A program made the translations under genes and the position numbers. Source: Methylobacillus sp. MM3 (GTDB lineage: Bacteria; Pseudomonadota; Gammaproteobacteria; Burkholderiales; Methylophilaceae). Taken from it: a DNA stretch of 64,000 bases. Of the stretch, positions 37,430-48,023 are shown in pieces; position 1 is the first letter of the stretch, and each line of letters opens with the position of its first letter. The stretch covers positions 186,001 through 250,000 of the forward strand of contig NZ_LXTQ01000030.1 in the NCBI RefSeq assembly GCF_001645185.1. The letters run 5' to 3'. The notes below the pieces were generated by a model that had not been told where the DNA came from, did not search any database, and saw only the letters and a list, made by a program, of their open reading frames with translations.

Positions 37430-38782
37430 ATGAACGCCGTGGAAACACTGATGGCCACATTATCCGGATGGGTCTGGGGGCCGCCGATGCTGACCCTGCT
37501 GGTAGGTACCGGGCTCTATCTGACCGTGCTGCTGAAAGGCATGCAGTTCCGCGCGCTGCCCTTGGCGTTTCGCCTGATTTTCCGCAAGGATCACCATCAC
37601 GAGGGCGATATCAGCCATTTTGCCGCGCTGATGACGGCGCTGGCGGCGACTGTCGGCATCGGCAACATCGTCGGCGTCGCCACGGCGATTACGCTCGGCG
37701 GCCCCGGCGCCGTGTTCTGGATGTGGATGACCGGCCTGGTCGGCATGGCGACCAAGTATTCCGAGGCTGTGCTGGCGATCAAATACCGCGAAAAAGGCGA
37801 GTACGGCATGCGCGGCGGGCCGATGTATTATCTCGCGAAAGGTGCCGGCCTGCCCTGGCTGGGCACGTTGTTCGCCGTATTCACTGCACTCGCGGCTTTC
37901 GGCATCGGCAACATGACGCAGGCGAATGCCACCGCCAAGATTTTCGAGAGCACCTTTCATATCGACACGCTCGCTACCGGCCTCGTACTCATGGTGCTGA
38001 CGGCACTGGTCATCCTCGGCGGCATTCGCTCTATCGGCAAATTTACTTCGTTCCTTGTACCGTTCATGATTCTCGGCTACGTGGGCACCTCATTGGTTAC
38101 CCTGGCGCTCAACGCTGCCGAAATTCCCGCCGCACTCGGCCTGATTTTCTATCATGCATTCAATCCGGCAGCAGCTACAGGTGGATTCGCCGGCGCCACC
38201 ATCGCTGCTGCCATGCGCTTTGGTATCGCGCGCGGCGTATTTTCCAATGAATCCGGGCTGGGCTCGGCACCGATTGCAGCGGCGGCAGCACGCACCAGCG
38301 ATCCGGTAAAGCAGGCGCTGGTAAGCATGACGCAGACTTTCATCGATACACTTGTGGTGTGCTCGATGACAGCGCTAGTCATCCTGACCGCGACCCCCTG
38401 GACACAGGGCGTCGGCGCCGAGCAACTGACCAGCGCCAGCATGGCCGAAACGCTGGGCAGCGCGGGTGAGGTACTGGTCGCATTGTCGATCGCGCTATTC
38501 GCCTACTCCACCCTCATCGGCTGGAATTATTACGGTGAAAAAGCCATCGAATATCTGTTCGGCTCGCGCTCCATCCGCATCTATCGCATCTTCTTCATCG
38601 CGGCGGTGATTGTCGGCGCAACCACCAGCCTGGAATTCGTCTGGAACTTCTCCGATCTGATGAACGGCATGATGGCGATTCCCAACCTGATCGGGCTGTT
38701 GCTGCTGTCCAAGGTCATCAAGGCAGAAACAGAACGCTATTTCAACGGTAAACCGCAGGAAATTGTGGCGGAACAAAGATAA
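37430..38782 (+). CDS. Sodium:alanine symporter family protein (AGCS)
   Basis: A 450-residue inner-membrane transporter with about 11 hydrophobic spans. Family signatures are FAALMTALAATVGIGNIVGVATAI (N-terminal), GPGAVFWMWMTGLVGMATKYSE, RGGPMYYL, and GVFSNESGLGSAPIAAAAA. It imports small neutral amino acids (alanine, glycine) with Na+. RBS AGGGAG precedes the ATG. A hairpin separates it from the second sodium-coupled transporter, with which it may be co-transcribed. Confidence 0.92.
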   Translation: MNAVETLMATLSGWVWGPPMLTLLVGTGLYLTVLLKGMQFRALPLAFRLIFRKDHHHEGDISHFAALMTALAATVGIGNIVGVATAITLGGPGAVFWMWMTGLVGMATKYSEAVLAIKYREKGEYGMRGGPMYYLAKGAGLPWLGTLFAVFTALAAFGIGNMTQANATAKIFESTFHIDTLATGLVLMVLTALVILGGIRSIGKFTSFLVPFMILGYVGTSLVTLALNAAEIPAALGLIFYHAFNPAAATGGFAGATIAAAMRFGIARGVFSNESGLGSAPIAAAAARTSDPVKQALVSMTQTFIDTLVVCSMTALVILTATPWTQGVGAEQLTSASMAETLGSAGEVLVALSIALFAYSTLIGWNYYGEKAIEYLFGSRSIRIYRIFFIAAVIVGATTSLEFVWNFSDLMNGMMAIPNLIGLLLLSKVIKAETERYFNGKPQEIVAEQR

Positions 38783-38800
38783 ACCCGACTGGAAAACTCT

Positions 38801-38824
38801 TGTAGCGCGGGTGTCCACCCGCGC
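38801..38824. repeat. REP-like single hairpin between two transporter genes
   Basis: TGTAGCGCGGGTGTCCACCC continues as GCGC; stem GCGCGGGTG/CACCCGCGC with a 2-nt loop. It keeps the TGTAGCG edge of the repeat family but with GCGGGTG in place of GCAGGCG. RBS AAGGAGG of the next gene follows directly. Confidence 0.65.
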
Positions 38825-38838
38825 ATAAGGAGGGCAAC

Positions 38839-40197
38839 ATGACGCAAGTCACGCACCGCAGTCACTGGACCAACCGCTGGACATTCATTCTGGCGACAGC
38901 CGGGTCGGCCATCGGCCTCGGCAATATCTGGAAATTCCCCTACATGACCGGCGTCAACGGCGGCAGCGCCTTTGTGCTGGTATTTCTCGCCTGCATCGCG
39001 CTGGTCGGCATTCCGCTGATGATGTGCGAAATCATGCTGGGACGCCGCGCCCAGCGTAACCCGGTGGACGGCATGCTGGCATTGGCGGCGGAAGCCAATG
39101 CGGCTGGCATATGGAAATGGGTGGGTATCATGGGGCTGATCGCCGGTCTCCTGATCTTGGGTTTTTACAGCGTGATTGCCGGCTGGATATTGGATTACGT
39201 AGTGCGCGCGGCCAGCGGTATGTTCAAGGGCATGGACGGCAAGCTGGCGCAGGAGCATTTCGCCGCATTCCTGGCGACCCCGCTGGAGCTGATTCTGTGG
39301 CATACGCTATTCATCGCGATGACCATGGGCGTGGTGGCGCGCGGGGTCAATGCAGGGCTGGAGCAGGCCAACAAGATTTTGATGCCGGCCTTGTTCGCCA
39401 TACTGCTGGTGCTGCTCGGCTACAGCATGGCGGTAGGCAATTTTGCCGACTCGGCCAGGTTTATGTTCACACCGGATTTTTCCAAGGTGACGCCGGGGGC
39501 CGTGCTGTCGGCGCTCGGCCATGCATTTTTTTCGCTTAGCCTGGGCATGGGCGCCGTGATGGTTTACGGTTCCTACCTGCAGCCGCATATTTCCATCGCC
39601 CGCACCACGATGTATGTCGCCATCGCCGATACCGCTGTTGGCTTGCTGGTCGGGCTGGCAATCTTCTCGCTGGTGTTCGCCAACGGGCTGGAGCCGGCGG
39701 CCGGCCCGGGGTTGATCTTCCAGACCCTGCCCATTGCCTTCGGCAGCATGCCGGCGGGCAGTCTGATGGGAACGCTGTTTTTCGTTCTGGTCGCTTTCGC
39801 CGCCTGGACATCGGCCATTTCGCTGGTGGAACCGGCCATTGCCTGGATTACCGAAAACACGCCCATCACACGTAAGCGCGCCGCTTTGATGATCGCGATG
39901 GTCGATTGGCTGCTCGGCATCGCCGTTGTGCTCTCGTTCAACGAATGGAAAGACGTGAAGCTGCTGTTCGGCCTGAATATTTTCGACACTCTGGACAAGC
40001 TCACTACCAACATCATGCTTCCTCTTGGCGGGCTACTGATGGCGATATTCGCGGGTTGGGTAATGCAAACGCGCCATGTGCGGGAAGAACTCGGGATTGC
40101 CGTACGGGCTTATGCGCTATGGCGATTCACCATCCGTTTTATATCGCCGCTCGCCATCGTGGCGATATTTCTTTATCTGTTCGGCCTGATCAAATAA
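38839..40197 (+). CDS. Sodium-dependent transporter, NSS (SNF) family
   Basis: A 452-residue transporter with the NSS start motif: ILATAGSAIGLGNIWKFPYM (TM1, about 15-34, Na+ and substrate site), then NGGSAFVLVFLACIALVGIP. It has 11-12 spans and LSLGMGAVMVYGSYL (TM6 region). Prokaryotic homologues (LeuT, TnaT) carry amino acids with Na+. RBS AAGGAGG is perfect. Substrate unknown. Placement next to an AGCS symporter suggests sodium-driven amino-acid uptake. Confidence 0.93.
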   Translation: MTQVTHRSHWTNRWTFILATAGSAIGLGNIWKFPYMTGVNGGSAFVLVFLACIALVGIPLMMCEIMLGRRAQRNPVDGMLALAAEANAAGIWKWVGIMGLIAGLLILGFYSVIAGWILDYVVRAASGMFKGMDGKLAQEHFAAFLATPLELILWHTLFIAMTMGVVARGVNAGLEQANKILMPALFAILLVLLGYSMAVGNFADSARFMFTPDFSKVTPGAVLSALGHAFFSLSLGMGAVMVYGSYLQPHISIARTTMYVAIADTAVGLLVGLAIFSLVFANGLEPAAGPGLIFQTLPIAFGSMPAGSLMGTLFFVLVAFAAWTSAISLVEPAIAWITENTPITRKRAALMIAMVDWLLGIAVVLSFNEWKDVKLLFGLNIFDTLDKLTTNIMLPLGGLLMAIFAGWVMQTRHVREELGIAVRAYALWRFTIRFISPLAIVAIFLYLFGLIK

Positions 40198-40205
40198 CGG
40201 CAAAA

Positions 40206-40243
40206 AAAACCACAATAAAAAAGCCGGTCATGTGACCGGCTTT
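40206..40243. terminator. Bidirectional terminator between NSS transporter and cytochrome c genes
   Basis: AAAGCCGGTCA (40220-40230), loop TG, TGACCGGCTTT (40233-40243). On the minus strand it is followed by a long T-rich tract (complement of 40206-40219), giving an excellent terminator for the cytochrome gene; the plus side has only three T. Confidence 0.88.
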
Positions 40244-40269
40244 GCGATGTGTGATTCCGTGACCTGAAT

Positions 40270-40593
40270 TTACAGGGTCAGGATCCACTTGACGATGGTC
40301 TTGATGTCCTCGTCCTTCACTTGCGGGCTGTTTGCGGGCATCGGGATCGGGCCCCAAGTACCGCTGCCACCCTTCTTGACCTTCTCGACCAGCTTGGCTT
40401 CAGCATCCTTCTGGCCCTTGTACTTCGCAGCAACATCCTTGTAGGACGGGCCGAGAACCTTCTTGTCAAGACTGTGACAAGCCAGGCAGCCACTCTTTTG
40501 TGCCAGAGCCTGAGCTGCTGCGGCATCGGCGCTGGCAGTGCCGGCGATCATCAGGGAACCAGCGGCAGCAACCGCCATCATCAATGCTTTCAT
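40270..40593 (-). CDS. Class I c-type cytochrome (c551/c552-like)
   Basis: A 107-residue periplasmic monohaem cytochrome. Signal peptide KALMMAVAAAGSLMIAGTASA, then the haem motif CLACH (about residue 34), conserved LGPSYKDVAAKY, distal Met in IPMPANSPQV, and the C-terminal IKTIVKWILTL helix. AAGGAG sits 5 bp before the ATG at 40593. It carries electrons to a terminal oxidase, peroxidase or nitrite reductase; the partner is not in the window. Confidence 0.93.
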   Translation of the reverse strand: MKALMMAVAAAGSLMIAGTASADAAAAQALAQKSGCLACHSLDKKVLGPSYKDVAAKYKGQKDAEAKLVEKVKKGGSGTWGPIPMPANSPQVKDEDIKTIVKWILTL

Positions 40594-40659
40594 GTTTACT
40601 CCTTCGATTTCGATCTTGTAATTGAACCAGTTAAGCGAACACCCATTGCAGGTAAGCAA

Positions 40660-42711
40660 TCATAAACGTGTTTCACCCTTATTGCCAAGGGGCCGCAAGG
40701 TCTCCAGCAGGGCTTCCCAGTCAGCGATTGCAGGCAAGCACTCAACGCCTCGACATACCCATGCGTTGACATTATTTTGCATTGGCCGTTCAAGTATTGC
40801 GGGCAAGTCGCGTATCGCCTCCGGCAAGGCCATCACCAGCGCCGAAGGCAGCCATGATTTATCCAGCCTTTCCTTCCAGGACTGAACATCGGCCTGCGGA
40901 CCGCGCAGTATCACAAGAGTCGGAGGCACCAGATATTCGTCGAGCGCCATCACCATGCTGGGACAGGCCGCGGGATTGCGCCCCATGATGGTGGCGAATG
41001 CCCGCAGGGTTTTTTCGGCGGCCTGTAGATAACGCACCTCGCCAGTCAGATGGCCGAGCCGCTGCAAAGACAATGCGGCGATACCGTTGCCGGAGGGCGT
41101 GGCATTGTCGAAAGCGGATTTGGGGCGTTGGATCAGCGGCTCATGATCGTGGCTGGTGAAAAAGAAGCCGCCCGTTTCCTGATCCTCGAACCGCGCCAGA
41201 AGCGCTTCGGCAAGATCAATGGCAAAGTCCAGGTCTGTCTTGCGAAAATCAGCCTGAAGCAGATCGAGCAATGCCGCGAGCAGGAAGGCATGATCGTCGA
41301 GATATGCGTTCAGGTGCGCCTTGCCATCCTTGCTCGTCGCCAGCAATTTACCTTCCCGCCATAAATGACTTCGGATGAAATCCACGGCTTCGTGAGCTGC
41401 AGCCGCCCATTCCATACGACCGCATACACGGGCCGCACGCGCCAGGCCCTGGATCATCAGCGCATTCCAGCTGGCCAGTATCTTGTCGTCGCGGCCCGGC
41501 GGAATACGCTGCGCCCGGTAATCGTAGAGCTTGCCGCGCGCGGATTTCCACACGCTTATTGCGTTCTCAGTCGTCAGCCCCAAAGCCTTGGCCGCTTCTG
41601 CAAAACTGCGTGTTGCATGCAAATGCCAGGCATGCTCGAAATTGGGCGTGGATCCCAGCCGGAAGCGCTGCTCGAGGAACTGCTCTTCCTGCTCATTGAG
41701 CAACTGCCGCAATTCCTCTTTCTGCCAGACGTAAAACTTGCCCTCTACGCCCTCGCTGTCCGCATCCAGCGAGGAGTAAAACGCGCCTTGCGGCGAACGC
41801 ATCTCGCGCATCGCCCAATCCACGGTGCGTTTGATGACTTCCAGGTAATGTGCATCCTTCGTCATGCGCCAACCGTCGCTATAGAGGCATAGCAGTTGGC
41901 CATTGTCGTAGAGCATTTTTTCGAAGTGCGGGATTTCCCAATGATCGTCCACGCTGTAACGGCTGAAGCCGCCGCCGACGTGGTCGTAGATGCCGCCCTC
42001 GGCCATCCTGGTCAGCGTCAGCGCCAACATGTGACGGGCGTTCTCGTCGCCATGCCCGGCTTGCTGGAGCAATAGCGCCAGATCGGCCGGATTGGGAAAC
42101 TTGGGCGCGCCGCCGAAGCCGCCGTTCACCTTGTCGAACATCTCGGCCAGATGCGCGGCCGCCGCCGTCACCGCCGCACCGTCAAGTTCGGCCGGGGTGT
42201 CCTGTCGCATGGTTTTTTCCAGCACGGCGAGAACCGATTCATTCTGCGATTCGATTTCGCCCCGGCGCTCGTGCCAGGTCGAGGCGATATGTTTCAGCAG
42301 ATCGGCAAATCCGGGCAGGTTGTAGCGTGGCGTGGGCGGGAAATAAGTGCCGCCGAAAAACGGGACTTGGTCGGGCGACAGAAACATCGTCAGCGGCCAG
42401 CCGCCGCCAGCGCGGGAAAGTATGGAGTGTGCGCTCTGGTAAATCTGGTCGAGGTCGGGTCGCTCCTCGCGGTCCACCTTGATATTGACGAACAACTCGT
42501 TCATCACCGCCGCGGTGGCAGTATCCTCGAAGGATTCGTGCGCCATCACATGGCACCAGTGGCAGGCGGAATAGCCGATGGAAAGCAAGATCGGCTTGTT
42601 CTGCTCTCGCGCCAATGTGAGCGCTTCCTCACCCCAGGGATACCAATCCACGGGGTTATCGGCGTGCTGCAAAAGGTAGGGGCTGGTTTCGCCGGCAAGA
42701 CGGTTGGACAT
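40660..42711 (-). CDS. DUF255 thioredoxin-domain protein (YyaL/SSP411-like)
   Basis: A 683-residue protein: N-terminal thioredoxin-like DUF255 domain with [19 protein letters not shown] and the CHWCHVM active site (about residues 51-57), EERPDLD, and [12 protein letters not shown] long alpha/alpha-toroid-like region resembling N-acylglucosamine epimerases follows (DGGFFFT-type and [11 protein letters not shown] motifs). The biochemical role is unknown across the family; redox activity is inferred from CxxC. Single gene, minus strand. Confidence 0.88.
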   Translation of the reverse strand: MSNRLAGETSPYLLQHADNPVDWYPWGEEALTLAREQNKPILLSIGYSACHWCHVMAHESFEDTATAAVMNELFVNIKVDREERPDLDQIYQSAHSILSRAGGGWPLTMFLSPDQVPFFGGTYFPPTPRYNLPGFADLLKHIASTWHERRGEIESQNESVLAVLEKTMRQDTPAELDGAAVTAAAAHLAEMFDKVNGGFGGAPKFPNPADLALLLQQAGHGDENARHMLALTLTRMAEGGIYDHVGGGFSRYSVDDHWEIPHFEKMLYDNGQLLCLYSDGWRMTKDAHYLEVIKRTVDWAMREMRSPQGAFYSSLDADSEGVEGKFYVWQKEELRQLLNEQEEQFLEQRFRLGSTPNFEHAWHLHATRSFAEAAKALGLTTENAISVWKSARGKLYDYRAQRIPPGRDDKILASWNALMIQGLARAARVCGRMEWAAAAHEAVDFIRSHLWREGKLLATSKDGKAHLNAYLDDHAFLLAALLDLLQADFRKTDLDFAIDLAEALLARFEDQETGGFFFTSHDHEPLIQRPKSAFDNATPSGNGIAALSLQRLGHLTGEVRYLQAAEKTLRAFATIMGRNPAACPSMVMALDEYLVPPTLVILRGPQADVQSWKERLDKSWLPSALVMALPEAIRDLPAILERPMQNNVNAWVCRGVECLPAIADWEALLETLRPLGNKGETRL

Positions 42712-42803
42712 GGAGTCACCTCGGTGAGGCTTGGTCAGTCGCGCAAAAAGACTGCAATAACGAATAGTTTAGTCAACAATTGGCCGTGCTTGTTTCAGCA
42801 GAT

Positions 42804-43706
42804 TCACAAATGTTCGGTGCGATACTCCACCGTCAGCGCATGCGTGCTGCGCGGCGCGACCTTGACCATATTGTGCGCGGCATTTGCCGACTCCACGCAC
42901 AGCATGCGCGGCCACTGATCTCCGACGTCGTCGATTCCGGCCGCCTTTTCCTGCCACGGGGTCCAGACTACCGTCGTCGCACTGCCGGACTTCGCGATGC
43001 GGATGCGGCGGCGCAAGCCCGGATCCTCAATCACGCACTCCGCTTCGGTATCGACATACACGCGATCCGTTTCGCCGGTGAAATCGATGACGCCTTCCTG
43101 CTGCCTGCGCACAAAGTTCTCGACCTTGTCCAGATAGGCGCAGCCTTCTAAACCGACCACTTTTACCTTGGCAATATCCGCTACCTGAAAATAGGTGTGG
43201 AAAGCCTCGCCGATCACAAATTCTTCGTCGCCCGTATTGGTCGTGGTCAGTGTCATGCGCAGCGTCTCGCCTAACAGCACATCCAGCGTCAACAGCGAAG
43301 AATGAGGCCATTGCGCATGGGTATCCGCACCTTGCAACAGGCGCAGGGTCAGCCGCGTTGCACCATCTTCCTCGGCAGAAGCGCCGATGACTTCCCAAGG
43401 ATGATTGCGCGCAAATCCGTGCGCGGGCAGCCCGGGATCGTTCGGATGCACGCCGAACCACGGCCAGCACACCGGAGCACCGCTATGCGCCGGCCTGCCC
43501 TGTATAAGCCTGGCTTTCTCCGAATACCACACGACCGGAACCGAGGTCGATCTCGGCCGCCAGGCCAGCAGATGCGCACCTTGCAGCGTCAACCGGGCAG
43601 AAGCCAGCGGGTTTTCGATCTCGGCCACCACCAGGCCGCTGGGGTCTTCGACGAACTTGAGTTGCTTGCCGATACCGAAACGGGTGTTCAATTCTTCCAT
43701 GTTCAT
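42804..43706 (-). CDS. D-hexose-6-phosphate mutarotase (YeaD-like)
   Basis: A 300-residue aldose-1-epimerase-fold enzyme interconverting hexose-6-phosphate anomers. Motifs: LQGAHLLAWRP (about 43), PVCWPWFGVHPNDPGLPAHGFARN (split here as PVCWPWFG and LPAHGFARN) with the catalytic His, EAFHTYFQVADI, and CVESANA near the end. ATG 43706 has AAGGA 7 bp upstream; an ATG 15 bp earlier overlaps the upstream stop (ATGA) and is also possible. Confidence 0.9.
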   Translation of the reverse strand: MNMEELNTRFGIGKQLKFVEDPSGLVVAEIENPLASARLTLQGAHLLAWRPRSTSVPVVWYSEKARLIQGRPAHSGAPVCWPWFGVHPNDPGLPAHGFARNHPWEVIGASAEEDGATRLTLRLLQGADTHAQWPHSSLLTLDVLLGETLRMTLTTTNTGDEEFVIGEAFHTYFQVADIAKVKVVGLEGCAYLDKVENFVRRQQEGVIDFTGETDRVYVDTEAECVIEDPGLRRRIRIAKSGSATTVVWTPWQEKAAGIDDVGDQWPRMLCVESANAAHNMVKVAPRSTHALTVEYRTEHL

Positions 43707-43717
43707 GATGATGTCCT

Positions 43718-44212
43718 TCATTGTCGGAATGCCGCAGCAACCGCGGGCATGACTGGCTTGAATACCATCAAACCGTAAACCACGATCATGGCGGTAAATG
43801 CGACCATGCCCAGCCACATCCAGTAGCGGCACAATTGCCAATAGCGTTGAGTAAGGGCTTCCCCACGGCGTACAGCGATACGCGATAGCCGCCGCATTTC
43901 GATCTGCTGCCACACCACGGGAAGCCAGCAGGCACCGGCCAAAAGGTACAGGCCGATGGCCCACGCCACCCAGCCCTGCGTCAGCGGCCATCCGGCGAGA
44001 TATACCATCCACAAGCCGGTGATCGGCTGAATGATCGCCGTAGGTGTGGTGAACAGCCAGTCGGCCAGCACCACACGCTCCATCACCACGGCAATGCTGC
44101 GCACGTCGCCGGAGCGGTCGGTCGTCCATTTGTAGAATGCCGTCCCCAAGCCGGTACCGAACATCAGCGTGGCACTGAGGATGTGCATCCACTTCAGCAG
44201 CAGATACTCCAT
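43718..44212 (-). CDS. DUF2269 family membrane protein
   Basis: A 164-residue protein with four predicted spans (LLLKWMHILSATLMFGTG, LFTTPTAIIQPITGLWMVYLA, WVAWAIGLYLLAGACWLPVV, WLGMVAFTAMIVVYGLMVF) and the conserved KWMHILSATLMFGTGLGTAF start of DUF2269. Conserved His and Trp in the first span resemble haem-binding CopD/HemJ-like bundles, but no function is established. Coupled to the mutarotase start and just 3 bp from the upstream dehydrogenase stop. Confidence 0.85.
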   Translation of the reverse strand: MEYLLLKWMHILSATLMFGTGLGTAFYKWTTDRSGDVRSIAVVMERVVLADWLFTTPTAIIQPITGLWMVYLAGWPLTQGWVAWAIGLYLLAGACWLPVVWQQIEMRRLSRIAVRRGEALTQRYWQLCRYWMWLGMVAFTAMIVVYGLMVFKPVMPAVAAAFRQ

Positions 44213-44215
44213 GTG

Positions 44216-45316
44216 TCAGCCGTGTATCTGCCGGATATCCAGCCCGACCAACGCACCCATGTATTCATCGAGCGTCAGTAATCCGACACATGGCATGGCG
44301 CCGCGTTCCGTCACACTGCCGCTCGCCAGCTTGCGAACCAATGCAATCGCGGCACCGCAGGGAATGTGCGGGCCGTGATGCTGCCCCGCCAGGATATGCC
44401 AAACACGTGTCAGCGGCCGGCCTTGATGATCGATGCCGGAAAGCTCGACATGCATCGCGGAAGCCTGTGGGCCGAGAATCTCCAGCCTCCGACTGATCCA
44501 GTGCAGGGATTGGGCCCATTCGGCCATATTGTTCACGATGCCCCAGCGCACCAGCCAGGAAAAAAACCAGGTCGCCAGATGCGCCACGGGGACACCGAGC
44601 CCGGCATGGAAGGTCACGGTTGTTACGTCCGGATAGCGTTGCGCGAAGACTGCCAGATCGGGCACATCGCAATTGCCCAACCAGCGCTTGCCTATGGGGG
44701 CGGGATAGCGCCGGCGATGCAAATCCTGCCAGCCGAAAACGCCTTTCCACAAGCCTTTTTCCAGCCGCATGAAAGGCTTGCCGCAATAACCCAGCACCGC
44801 CCGCAAGGTCGCCAGTCCGGGCGTTTTCGCACCGGAAACAATCGCATGGCGGATCGAGTCGAGGCGCGAAAATTCAGGAAGGAAATAATCCACCGCAGCC
44901 GAGGACAATGCCGGAACCGAACTTGCCCCGCTCGCCACCAGCACTTCTGCCAGATGCGCGGCAGCGTCCAGCTTGCCGATGCCTGCCACAAAATCCCGGC
45001 CATCGGCCAGGTCGAGGTAATGGCAACCCGCATCGATGCATGCCTGCGCAACGCGGTAGTCCTGCTGTTGAAATGGCCCGGCGGTATGGATGACGGTATT
45101 CACCGCCATCGCCTCCAGTTGGCGAGCCAGCGAAGTAACATCGGCGTCGAGCGCTATCCCTTGCCGTTCCGGCAAACCGATCTCGGCGGCGAAACGACGC
45201 GCCTTCTTTTCGTCGCGACCGGCGATCAGCAACCGAAGATTGTCATCCTGAGCCAGCGCGCGGCTGATGTAAGCGCCGAAATTGCCGTAGCCCCCGAGGA
45301 CAAGAACAGTATGCAA
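44216..45316 (-). CDS. Saccharopine dehydrogenase-like NAD(P)-binding protein
   Basis: A 366-residue protein with a Rossmann fold: VLVLGGYGNFGAYISRAL at 4-21, LLIAGRDEKKARRFA, VNTVIHTAGPFQ, and CIDAGCHYLDLADG, the saccharopine dehydrogenase NADP-binding pattern. The C-terminal half is unspecific. Such proteins often act as trans-acting enoyl reductases or have unknown roles; true lysine metabolism is unlikely. It lies between ilvD and DUF2269 in one minus-strand run, 2 bp from ilvD. Confidence 0.8.
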   Translation of the reverse strand: MHTVLVLGGYGNFGAYISRALAQDDNLRLLIAGRDEKKARRFAAEIGLPERQGIALDADVTSLARQLEAMAVNTVIHTAGPFQQQDYRVAQACIDAGCHYLDLADGRDFVAGIGKLDAAAHLAEVLVASGASSVPALSSAAVDYFLPEFSRLDSIRHAIVSGAKTPGLATLRAVLGYCGKPFMRLEKGLWKGVFGWQDLHRRRYPAPIGKRWLGNCDVPDLAVFAQRYPDVTTVTFHAGLGVPVAHLATWFFSWLVRWGIVNNMAEWAQSLHWISRRLEILGPQASAMHVELSGIDHQGRPLTRVWHILAGQHHGPHIPCGAAIALVRKLASGSVTERGAMPCVGLLTLDEYMGALVGLDIRQIHG

Positions 45317-45318
45317 GC

Positions 45319-47172
45319 CTAACGTTTCTCCACTTGAGAAACGTCCCGCACCGCCCCCTTGGCTGCCGATGTCGTCATTGCCGCATAAGCCCGCAACGCC
45401 GGCGATACCGTACGCTCGCGATTGACGGGCTTCCAGGCCTGCGCGCCCTTGGCTTCCATCGCCTTGCGGCGGCTTTCCAGCTCTTCCACCGAAACATCCA
45501 GATGAATGCGGCGGTTGGGGATATCGATTTCGATGGTGTCGCCCTCTTCCACCAGGCCAATCGCGCCGCCTTCGGCCGCTTCAGGAGAAGCATGGCCGAT
45601 GGACAGACCCGAGGTGCCGCCGGAAAAACGACCGTCGGTGAGCAGGGCGCACTCCTTGCCCAGCCCCTTGGACTTCAGATAGCTGGTCGGATACAGCATT
45701 TCCTGCATGCCGGGGCCACCGCGCGGGCCTTCGTAGCGGATTACCACCACGTCGCCGGCGACGATCTGGTCATTGAGGATGCCTTCCACGGCGGCGTCCT
45801 GGCTTTCGAAAATACGGGCGCGGCCGGTGAATTTGAGAATGCTGTCATCCACGCCTGCGGTTTTGACGATGCAGCCGTCGAGCGCGATATTGCCGTGCAG
45901 CACAGCGAGGCCACCATCCTGCGAGTAAGCGTTCGCTTTGTCGCGGATACAGCCTTCGGCGCGGTCTTCATCCAGTTCGGGATAACGCATCGACTGGCTG
46001 AACGCGATGGTGGTCGAGACACCGCCGGGCGCTGCGCGGAAAAAATCACGCACGGCGCTGTCCTGCGTGCGGCGGATATCCCACTGGTCCAGAGCTGCGG
46101 CCATGCTGGGCGCATGCACCGTTGGCACGTCGCGACGGATCAGACCGGCGCGATCGAGCTCGCCCAGGATCGCCATCACGCCGCCGGCACGGTGCACGTC
46201 TTCCATATGGTATTTCTGCGTAGCGGGCGCCACCTTGGACAGGCAGGGAACGCGACGGGATATCTGGTCGATGTCGGCCATCGTAAAATCCACGCCGGCT
46301 TCGTGCGCCGCTGCCAGCAAATGCAGCACGGTGTTGGTCGAGCCGCCCATGGACACGTCTAGGCTCATCGCATTCTCGAAGGCCTCGAAAGTAGCGATGG
46401 AACGCGGCAGCACGCTGGCGTCATCCTGCTCGTAGTAACGTTTTGCCAGGTCGACGATCAGACGGCCGGCGCGCAGGAAAAGCTGCTTGCGGTCGGCATG
46501 GGTCGCCAGCGTGGAACCGTTGCCGGGCAGCGAGAGGCCGAGCGCTTCAGTCAGGCAGTTCATCGAGTTGGCAGTAAACATGCCGGAGCAGGAACCGCAG
46601 GTCGGGCAAGCGGAACGCTCGACCTCGGCCACATCGGCGTCGCTGACATGGCTGTCAGCCGCCTCGACCATCGCGTCCACCAGATCCAGCTTGCGCACTA
46701 CGCCGTTCCAGTTGACCTTCCCTGCTTCCATCGGGCCGCCTGAAACGAACACAACGGGGATATTGAGACGCAGCGCCGCCATCAGCATGCCGGGGGTGAT
46801 CTTGTCGCAGTTGGAGATGCACACCAGCGCGTCGGCGCAGTGCGCATTGACCATGTATTCCACGCTGTCGGCGATCAGGTCGCGGCTGGGCAAGCTGTAC
46901 AGCATGCCGCCGTGGCCCATCGCGATGCCGTCATCGACCGCAATGGTATTGAATTCCTTGGCGACGCCACCGGCCTTTTCGATCTCGCGCGCGACCAGCT
47001 GGCCCATGTCCTTCAGATGTACGTGACCCGGAACGAACTGGGTGAACGAGTTGGCAATGGCGATGATGGGCTTGGTGAAGTCCTCGTCCTTCATCCCGGT
47101 TGCGCGCCACAACGCGCGGGCGCCGGCCATGTTACGACCGTGGGTAGTGGTCCTGGAACGATACTGGGGCAT
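45319..47172 (-). CDS. ilvD: Dihydroxy-acid dehydratase
   Basis: A 617-residue Fe-S dehydratase of branched-chain amino acid synthesis. Cluster cysteines are in [13 protein letters not shown] and [39 protein letters not shown] is near the C-terminus. It starts [20 protein letters not shown], the standard ilvD N-terminus. It is a paralogue of edd at 29524. Divergent from lgt across a 60-bp gap. Confidence 0.97.
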   Translation of the reverse strand: MPQYRSRTTTHGRNMAGARALWRATGMKDEDFTKPIIAIANSFTQFVPGHVHLKDMGQLVAREIEKAGGVAKEFNTIAVDDGIAMGHGGMLYSLPSRDLIADSVEYMVNAHCADALVCISNCDKITPGMLMAALRLNIPVVFVSGGPMEAGKVNWNGVVRKLDLVDAMVEAADSHVSDADVAEVERSACPTCGSCSGMFTANSMNCLTEALGLSLPGNGSTLATHADRKQLFLRAGRLIVDLAKRYYEQDDASVLPRSIATFEAFENAMSLDVSMGGSTNTVLHLLAAAHEAGVDFTMADIDQISRRVPCLSKVAPATQKYHMEDVHRAGGVMAILGELDRAGLIRRDVPTVHAPSMAAALDQWDIRRTQDSAVRDFFRAAPGGVSTTIAFSQSMRYPELDEDRAEGCIRDKANAYSQDGGLAVLHGNIALDGCIVKTAGVDDSILKFTGRARIFESQDAAVEGILNDQIVAGDVVVIRYEGPRGGPGMQEMLYPTSYLKSKGLGKECALLTDGRFSGGTSGLSIGHASPEAAEGGAIGLVEEGDTIEIDIPNRRIHLDVSVEELESRRKAMEAKGAQAWKPVNRERTVSPALRAYAAMTTSAAKGAVRDVSQVEKR

Positions 47173-47191
47173 GATGAACCTCGGGAAAACG

Positions 47192-47197
47192 TATAAT
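47192..47197 (+). promoter_or_regulatory. Candidate -10 box for lgt
   Basis: An exact TATAAT lies 36 bp ahead of the lgt ATG in the short ilvD-lgt divergent gap; no convincing -35 is seen. Confidence 0.35.
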
Positions 47198-47232
47198 CTT
47201 GCAATTTTACCCCATTAAGACGCCGAGACTCT

Positions 47233-48015
47233 ATGCTTGTTCACCCGCAATTCGACCCCATCGCCATCCATCTCGGCTCCTTCGGCATCCATTGGTACGG
47301 CTTGATGTATCTGATCGGTTTCCTGGGCGTATTGTTTCTCGGCAAATGGCGCATCCGGCGCAATCCCGACAGCATCGTCAGCGAGCGCGATCTCGACGAC
47401 ATGCTGTTTTACGGCGCGCTGGGAGTGATTCTTGGCGGGCGCCTGGGCTACGTGCTGTTCTATCAGCCGGGCTATTACCTCAGTCATCCTTTGGAAATCC
47501 TAGCCGTATGGCAAGGAGGCATGTCTTTCCACGGTGGGTTCCTCGGCGTGCTGGTAGCCATGTGGCTCTTCGTGCGCAAAACCGGCAAGAACTGGCTGGC
47601 GGTGATGGACTTCGTTGCGCCGCTGGTGCCGCTGGGCCTCGGCGCCGGGCGGCTCGGTAACTTCATCAACGGCGAGCTGTGGGGCCGCGCCACCGATGTG
47701 CCATGGGCGATAGTCTTCCCGCAGGTGGATAATCTACCGCGCCACCCGTCGCAACTCTATGAATTCGGATTGGAGGGCATCGCGCTGTTTCTGTTGCTGT
47801 GGATATACTCCAGCAAGCCGCGCCCGGTGGGTGCAGTTTCCGGACTGTTTCTGATCGGCTACGGCGCGTCGCGCTTCATTGTGGAGTTCGCACGCGAGCC
47901 CGATAGTTTTCTCGGCCCGCTGGCGCTGGGCATGAGCATGGGGCAATGGCTGAGCCTGCCGATGATACTGATCGGCATCTGGATGCTGCGCCGCGCGCTG
48001 ACGAGAAACAATTAG
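47233..48015 (+). CDS. lgt: Prolipoprotein diacylglyceryl transferase
   Basis: A 260-residue seven-span inner-membrane enzyme adding diacylglycerol to the lipobox Cys of prolipoproteins. Lgt signature [21 protein letters not shown] is present (about 141-160), with [11 protein letters not shown] (H and Y of the active site) and [11 protein letters not shown]. Its substrates in this window would include the glycine-zipper lipoprotein at 59120. Followed by phoB with its own promoter. Confidence 0.97.
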   Translation: MLVHPQFDPIAIHLGSFGIHWYGLMYLIGFLGVLFLGKWRIRRNPDSIVSERDLDDMLFYGALGVILGGRLGYVLFYQPGYYLSHPLEILAVWQGGMSFHGGFLGVLVAMWLFVRKTGKNWLAVMDFVAPLVPLGLGAGRLGNFINGELWGRATDVPWAIVFPQVDNLPRHPSQLYEFGLEGIALFLLLWIYSSKPRPVGAVSGLFLIGYGASRFIVEFAREPDSFLGPLALGMSMGQWLSLPMILIGIWMLRRALTRNN

Positions 48016-48023
48016 CCGATTTT

